The notes below the pieces were generated by a model that saw nothing but the letters and a program-made list of their open reading frames with translations, made no database searches and had not been told where the DNA came from. A DNA stretch of 26,158 nucleotides from JAGXLC01 sp046545795 (GTDB lineage: Bacteria; Bacteroidota; Bacteroidia; Bacteroidales; UBA12077), in assembly GCA_046545795.1 (NCBI GenBank), contig JBKGZD010000018.1:1-26158 (forward strand), in the 5' to 3' direction. Shown in pieces: positions 23,761-26,158 of this stretch (positions are counted from its first letter, which is position 1; every line of letters starts with the position of its first letter). Made by a program: the position numbers and the translations under genes.

Positions 23761-24654
23761 ATGACTAGCGACTATATTCTTCAAGTCGATAATCTGTCTA
23801 AACATTATGGCAGGTTGAGAGCTCTGCATAATTTAAACCTTAATGTTCCGAAGGGAAGTGTATATGGTTTACTTGGACCAAATGGCAGTGGAAAGACAAC
23901 TACTTTAAGTATTGCGCTTGGTGTGCTTAAACCAGGCTCCGGAAAGTATTTTTGGTTTGGGGAGCCCCCTTCCTCTGAGGCAAGGCTTAGGATTGGGAGC
24001 CTGGTTGAAGAGCCTTATTTTTATCCGTATCTCACTTTGAACGATAATTTAAAAATTGTGGCCAGGATAAGAAATGTTTCTGATGGGGAAATTAACAATG
24101 TTTTAGGCTTAACTGATCTGTTAAAAAGAAAGTATTCCAGGGTTAAAAATTTGTCTGCAGGTTTAAAACAAAGATTAGGCCTGGCAGCTGCCTTGCTTGG
24201 TGAACCTGAGGTGCTTGTCCTTGATGAACCAACAAAAAGCCTTGACCCTGAAGGCTTCTCAGATTTGCGCGAAATTATAAGAGAACAGTCGCAAAAAGGA
24301 ACAACTGTAATTTTAGCTAGCCATATTCTTGATGAAGTGGAAAAAGTGTGTTCACACGTTGGAATTCTGAAAGCTGGAGAGCTAATACGAGAAGGAAAAG
24401 TTGACGATATTTTGGGAGCCTCTGAAATATATTACATAAATAGTGCTACAAAAGACAAGCTAATCTCTCTTCTGAAAGAATCTTACATGGTGAAAAAATA
24501 TGAACCACAAAATAATGATATAAAGGTACTTTTGAATAAGGGATATTCAGCATCAGATTTGAACCAGATGGCATTTGGCAATGGTGTGGTTCTTAATAAA
24601 CTTGAAGTAAAAAAGAATACTCTTGAAAAAGAATTTTTAGAACTCATTAAATAA
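23761..24654 (+). CDS. ABC transporter ATP-binding protein, BcrA/LanF type
   Basis: Cytosolic ATPase of an ABC-2 type exporter. The 297-residue protein has Walker A GPNGSGKT (39-46), signature LSAGLKQ (131-137), Walker B VLVLDE (151-156) with PTKSLDP, and switch H188. Where the Q-loop should be it reads GSLVEEPYFYPYLT (79-92): a glutamate-containing E-loop as described for lantibiotic self-protection (LanF) and bacitracin-resistance (BcrA) ATPases. A C-terminal domain of about 90 residues (about 205-297) is also typical of that group. The permease gene follows 52 bases later. The substrate is unknown; no bacteriocin or two-component genes are in view, so a general exporter is equally possible. 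The start is the ATG at 23761. Confidence 0.9.
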   Translation: MTSDYILQVDNLSKHYGRLRALHNLNLNVPKGSVYGLLGPNGSGKTTTLSIALGVLKPGSGKYFWFGEPPSSEARLRIGSLVEEPYFYPYLTLNDNLKIVARIRNVSDGEINNVLGLTDLLKRKYSRVKNLSAGLKQRLGLAAALLGEPEVLVLDEPTKSLDPEGFSDLREIIREQSQKGTTVILASHILDEVEKVCSHVGILKAGELIREGKVDDILGASEIYYINSATKDKLISLLKESYMVKKYEPQNNDIKVLLNKGYSASDLNQMAFGNGVVLNKLEVKKNTLEKEFLELIK

Positions 24655-24706
24655 CAAATCATAATTTAGTATAAGAGGTCCATCTGATAAAATAAAAAAT
24701 AAACAT

Positions 24707-25519
24707 ATGAAGAAGTTAATTTCAATAGAAGCCATTAAAACATTCAGTTCAAATACTTTCAGGACAGTTATAGCGCTTCATTTATTGTTTTTTGTTCTTG
24801 TTGTACTCGGTATATCCAGGATCAATTTTAGTACAGGTGATTTTTCCATTGACCAATTATATGCCTTTCCTAATGTTTGGGGATTTTTTACCTGGATTGC
24901 CAGTTGGTTTAATGTACTTTTAACTGTTCTTATTATTGTTATGGTAGGAAATGAATATAAATTTAATACTTTCAAACAGCAATATATCCATGGGTTAACA
25001 TCGGGCGAGTTATTATCCGGTAAAATTATCAACATTATCTATATTGCTTTGTATGCTCTGCTGCTAGTGATTGTTGCATCTTTGGTTTCTGGTTTTATAA
25101 GTTCTTCTGAAACAACTTTTAATGAGATATTTGTGAATTCAGGGATTATTTTTATCTATTTTATCCAGGCAGTGGCATATATGAGTTTAGGAATGTTCAT
25201 GGCTGTTCTTTTTAGGAATAATGCTCTGGCAATCATTGTGTTTTTCCTTTATCTATTTCCCGGTGAAATTATATTGCGTAAATGGCTTTTTCCAATGTTT
25301 GAAAATTATTTTCCGGCGAAAATAATTTCCAGTTTGACGCCTTTACCAGAGGTAATAGGTGAGAGAATTAATCAAGCTCAGGATATGGCACAAGAATTAC
25401 ATGGAACCCAGATTGCTGAAGAAGCTATCTCGCAGCCATTGATTGTTTCCTTGGCTATAGGATATTTCCTGCTTTTCTCCGGGTTGTCTTACTGGCTATT
25501 GAAAAGCAGAAGCATCTGA
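24707..25519 (+). CDS. ABC-2 type transporter permease
   Basis: A 270-residue inner-membrane protein, the permease partner of the preceding ATPase. About six membrane segments are visible: near 20-38, 60-82 (WIASWFNVLLTVLIIVMVG), 105-130, 145-165, 170-190 and 245-265. A larger, more polar stretch lies between the last two (about 195-240). The EYKFNTFKQQYIHGLTSGE segment after the second membrane helix is the cytosolic coupling region found in BcrB-like permeases. The family is recognised by topology and neighbour rather than by a catalytic motif. The last 24 bases overlap, tail to tail, the convergent gene at 25496-26026. Confidence 0.85.
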   Translation: MKKLISIEAIKTFSSNTFRTVIALHLLFFVLVVLGISRINFSTGDFSIDQLYAFPNVWGFFTWIASWFNVLLTVLIIVMVGNEYKFNTFKQQYIHGLTSGELLSGKIINIIYIALYALLLVIVASLVSGFISSSETTFNEIFVNSGIIFIYFIQAVAYMSLGMFMAVLFRNNALAIIVFFLYLFPGEIILRKWLFPMFENYFPAKIISSLTPLPEVIGERINQAQDMAQELHGTQIAEEAISQPLIVSLAIGYFLLFSGLSYWLLKSRSI

Positions 25520-26026
25520 TTTGTTGGCTTTACCCTTATTATTTTGTCGCTTTTTTACAAGCAGGCTGCAGGTTTCATAATCTTCTACTGATTGATAATA
25601 CTCCAGCAGGGAGTTGAAAAAGTCTTCATCTTTGAAATAGGGATGTCGCTCATTATATTGAATCTCCCCACTAAGGGTTAATTCCAGGTAGTCTTCCTTG
25701 CTGAGCTCATAATTTTTTTCACTTTTAGAGCTTTTACCGTTGTCCGTATGTGATACCTCATTTTCTGATCCAATCAGTTCATCTTTGTATTTTTCTAAAA
25801 ATTTTGATAATTGTAATTGGAGCTTAATGGAATCATTATTTTCTTCCAGCAGCATTTTATTCTCCTGGTATAATGCATCAAGCTTTAATGAACGATCATC
25901 AGAGGGTTTTTCTTTTAGAACATTACGAACAATTTTTTCGTTTTCATTAATAATAGAAAGATTTTCTTTTACTCTTTCTTTGAGCATATTTACTGTTTGT
26001 ATTAGATTTTGATACATTGTTCTCAC
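25496..26026 (-). CDS. Hypothetical coiled-coil protein
   Basis: I do not recognise this 176-residue protein. Residues about 1-85 are helical and heptad-rich (LKERVKENLSIINENEKIV, LYQENKMLLEENNDSIKLQ). A short low-complexity stretch (88-106, rich in S, K, N and D) follows, then a helical, acidic and aromatic C-terminal part (YLELTLSGEIQYNERHPY, DFFNSLLEYYQSVEDYETC) and a basic tail (VKKRQNNKGKANK). No signal or membrane segment, so it is probably cytosolic. M4 (start at 26017) is an alternative. The stop codon lies inside the 3' end of the ABC permease. No promoter element was identified in 26027-26158. The pattern of a coiled coil with a small C-terminal helical unit suggests a protein-interaction role, but that is speculation. 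Confidence 0.7.
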   Translation of the reverse strand: MRTMYQNLIQTVNMLKERVKENLSIINENEKIVRNVLKEKPSDDRSLKLDALYQENKMLLEENNDSIKLQLQLSKFLEKYKDELIGSENEVSHTDNGKSSKSEKNYELSKEDYLELTLSGEIQYNERHPYFKDEDFFNSLLEYYQSVEDYETCSLLVKKRQNNKGKANKSDASAFQ

Positions 26027-26158
26027 TTTTTTATTAATTGTGCTTTTTAATTTTAGACAAAAAAACAGAATTCTTGTTCATTCATTTTTGACCAATTTAG
26101 TCTCATGCGTGATAAATATGCATCTTTTTTGGATTATTGTTTCTGCATTTAAAGGAGG

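Noticed and set aside
1..26158. Sigma-54 promoters controlled by the local rpoN
   Set aside because: A quick scan found TGGCAC-like boxes (for example near 20756) but none with TTGC at the correct spacing upstream of a gene.
1..26158. CRISPR array, prophage, integrase or complete insertion sequence
   Set aside because: No regularly spaced direct repeats and no transposase, integrase or phage protein in any long frame.

Overview
The window is an AT-rich stretch of a bacterial chromosome, almost certainly from the Bacteroidota and probably Bacteroidales or a close order. The evidence is the set of protein families: an Ig-like lipoprotein with a C-A-K-x-x-S-P-T-G-G-P start, tandem Usp proteins, an IspD without IspF, and a CusB/CzcC pair of Bacteroidota type. 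Starts lack Shine-Dalgarno sites, and TAnnTTTG (the Bacteroidota -7 element) occurs upstream of several genes. No species can be named. I see no integrase, transposase, phage gene, CRISPR array or rRNA gene; most of the window is ordinary housekeeping sequence with a few less familiar genes.

Layout. 1-2900: asnS then rpoN, an operon on the minus strand. 3091-5009: a divergent two-gene unit on the plus strand, encoding a protein that looks like a zinc metallopeptidase with its histidines lost, and a DUF2007-Usp-Usp fusion; it ends in a terminator lying inside the convergent ispD. 5012-12209, all minus strand: lgt, a CzcC-like outer-membrane channel, a CusB-like lipoprotein adaptor, a membrane-anchored coiled-coil protein of unknown function, a long-chain acyl-CoA synthetase and ispD. 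The efflux pair has no RND pump beside it. 12410-14636, plus strand: the Ig-like lipoprotein and a thiamine-binding MTH1187-family protein, ending in a palindromic element. 14766-18400, minus strand: tRNA-Leu(UAG), tig, clpP and clpX, a protein-quality-control cluster split by two hairpin terminators. 18623-21175, minus strand: kdsD-tatC-lptB, which joins Kdo synthesis and LPS transport with Tat export. 21372-23567: recQ. 23761-25519: an ABC-2 exporter of the BcrA/LanF type. 25496-26026: a convergent coiled-coil protein of unknown function that overlaps the permease tail by 24 bases.

The envelope theme is strong. LptB and KdsD serve LPS, TatC serves folded-protein export, Lgt lipidates prolipoproteins, and two predicted Lgt substrates (the adaptor and the Ig-like lipoprotein) lie next to lgt. 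The least explained parts are the 3091-5009 unit, the coiled-coil protein at 7878-8819 with its two palindromes, the pumpless efflux pair and the palindrome at 14671-14740. I find no clearly new multi-gene system; the 3091-5009 unit is the best candidate for something undescribed.
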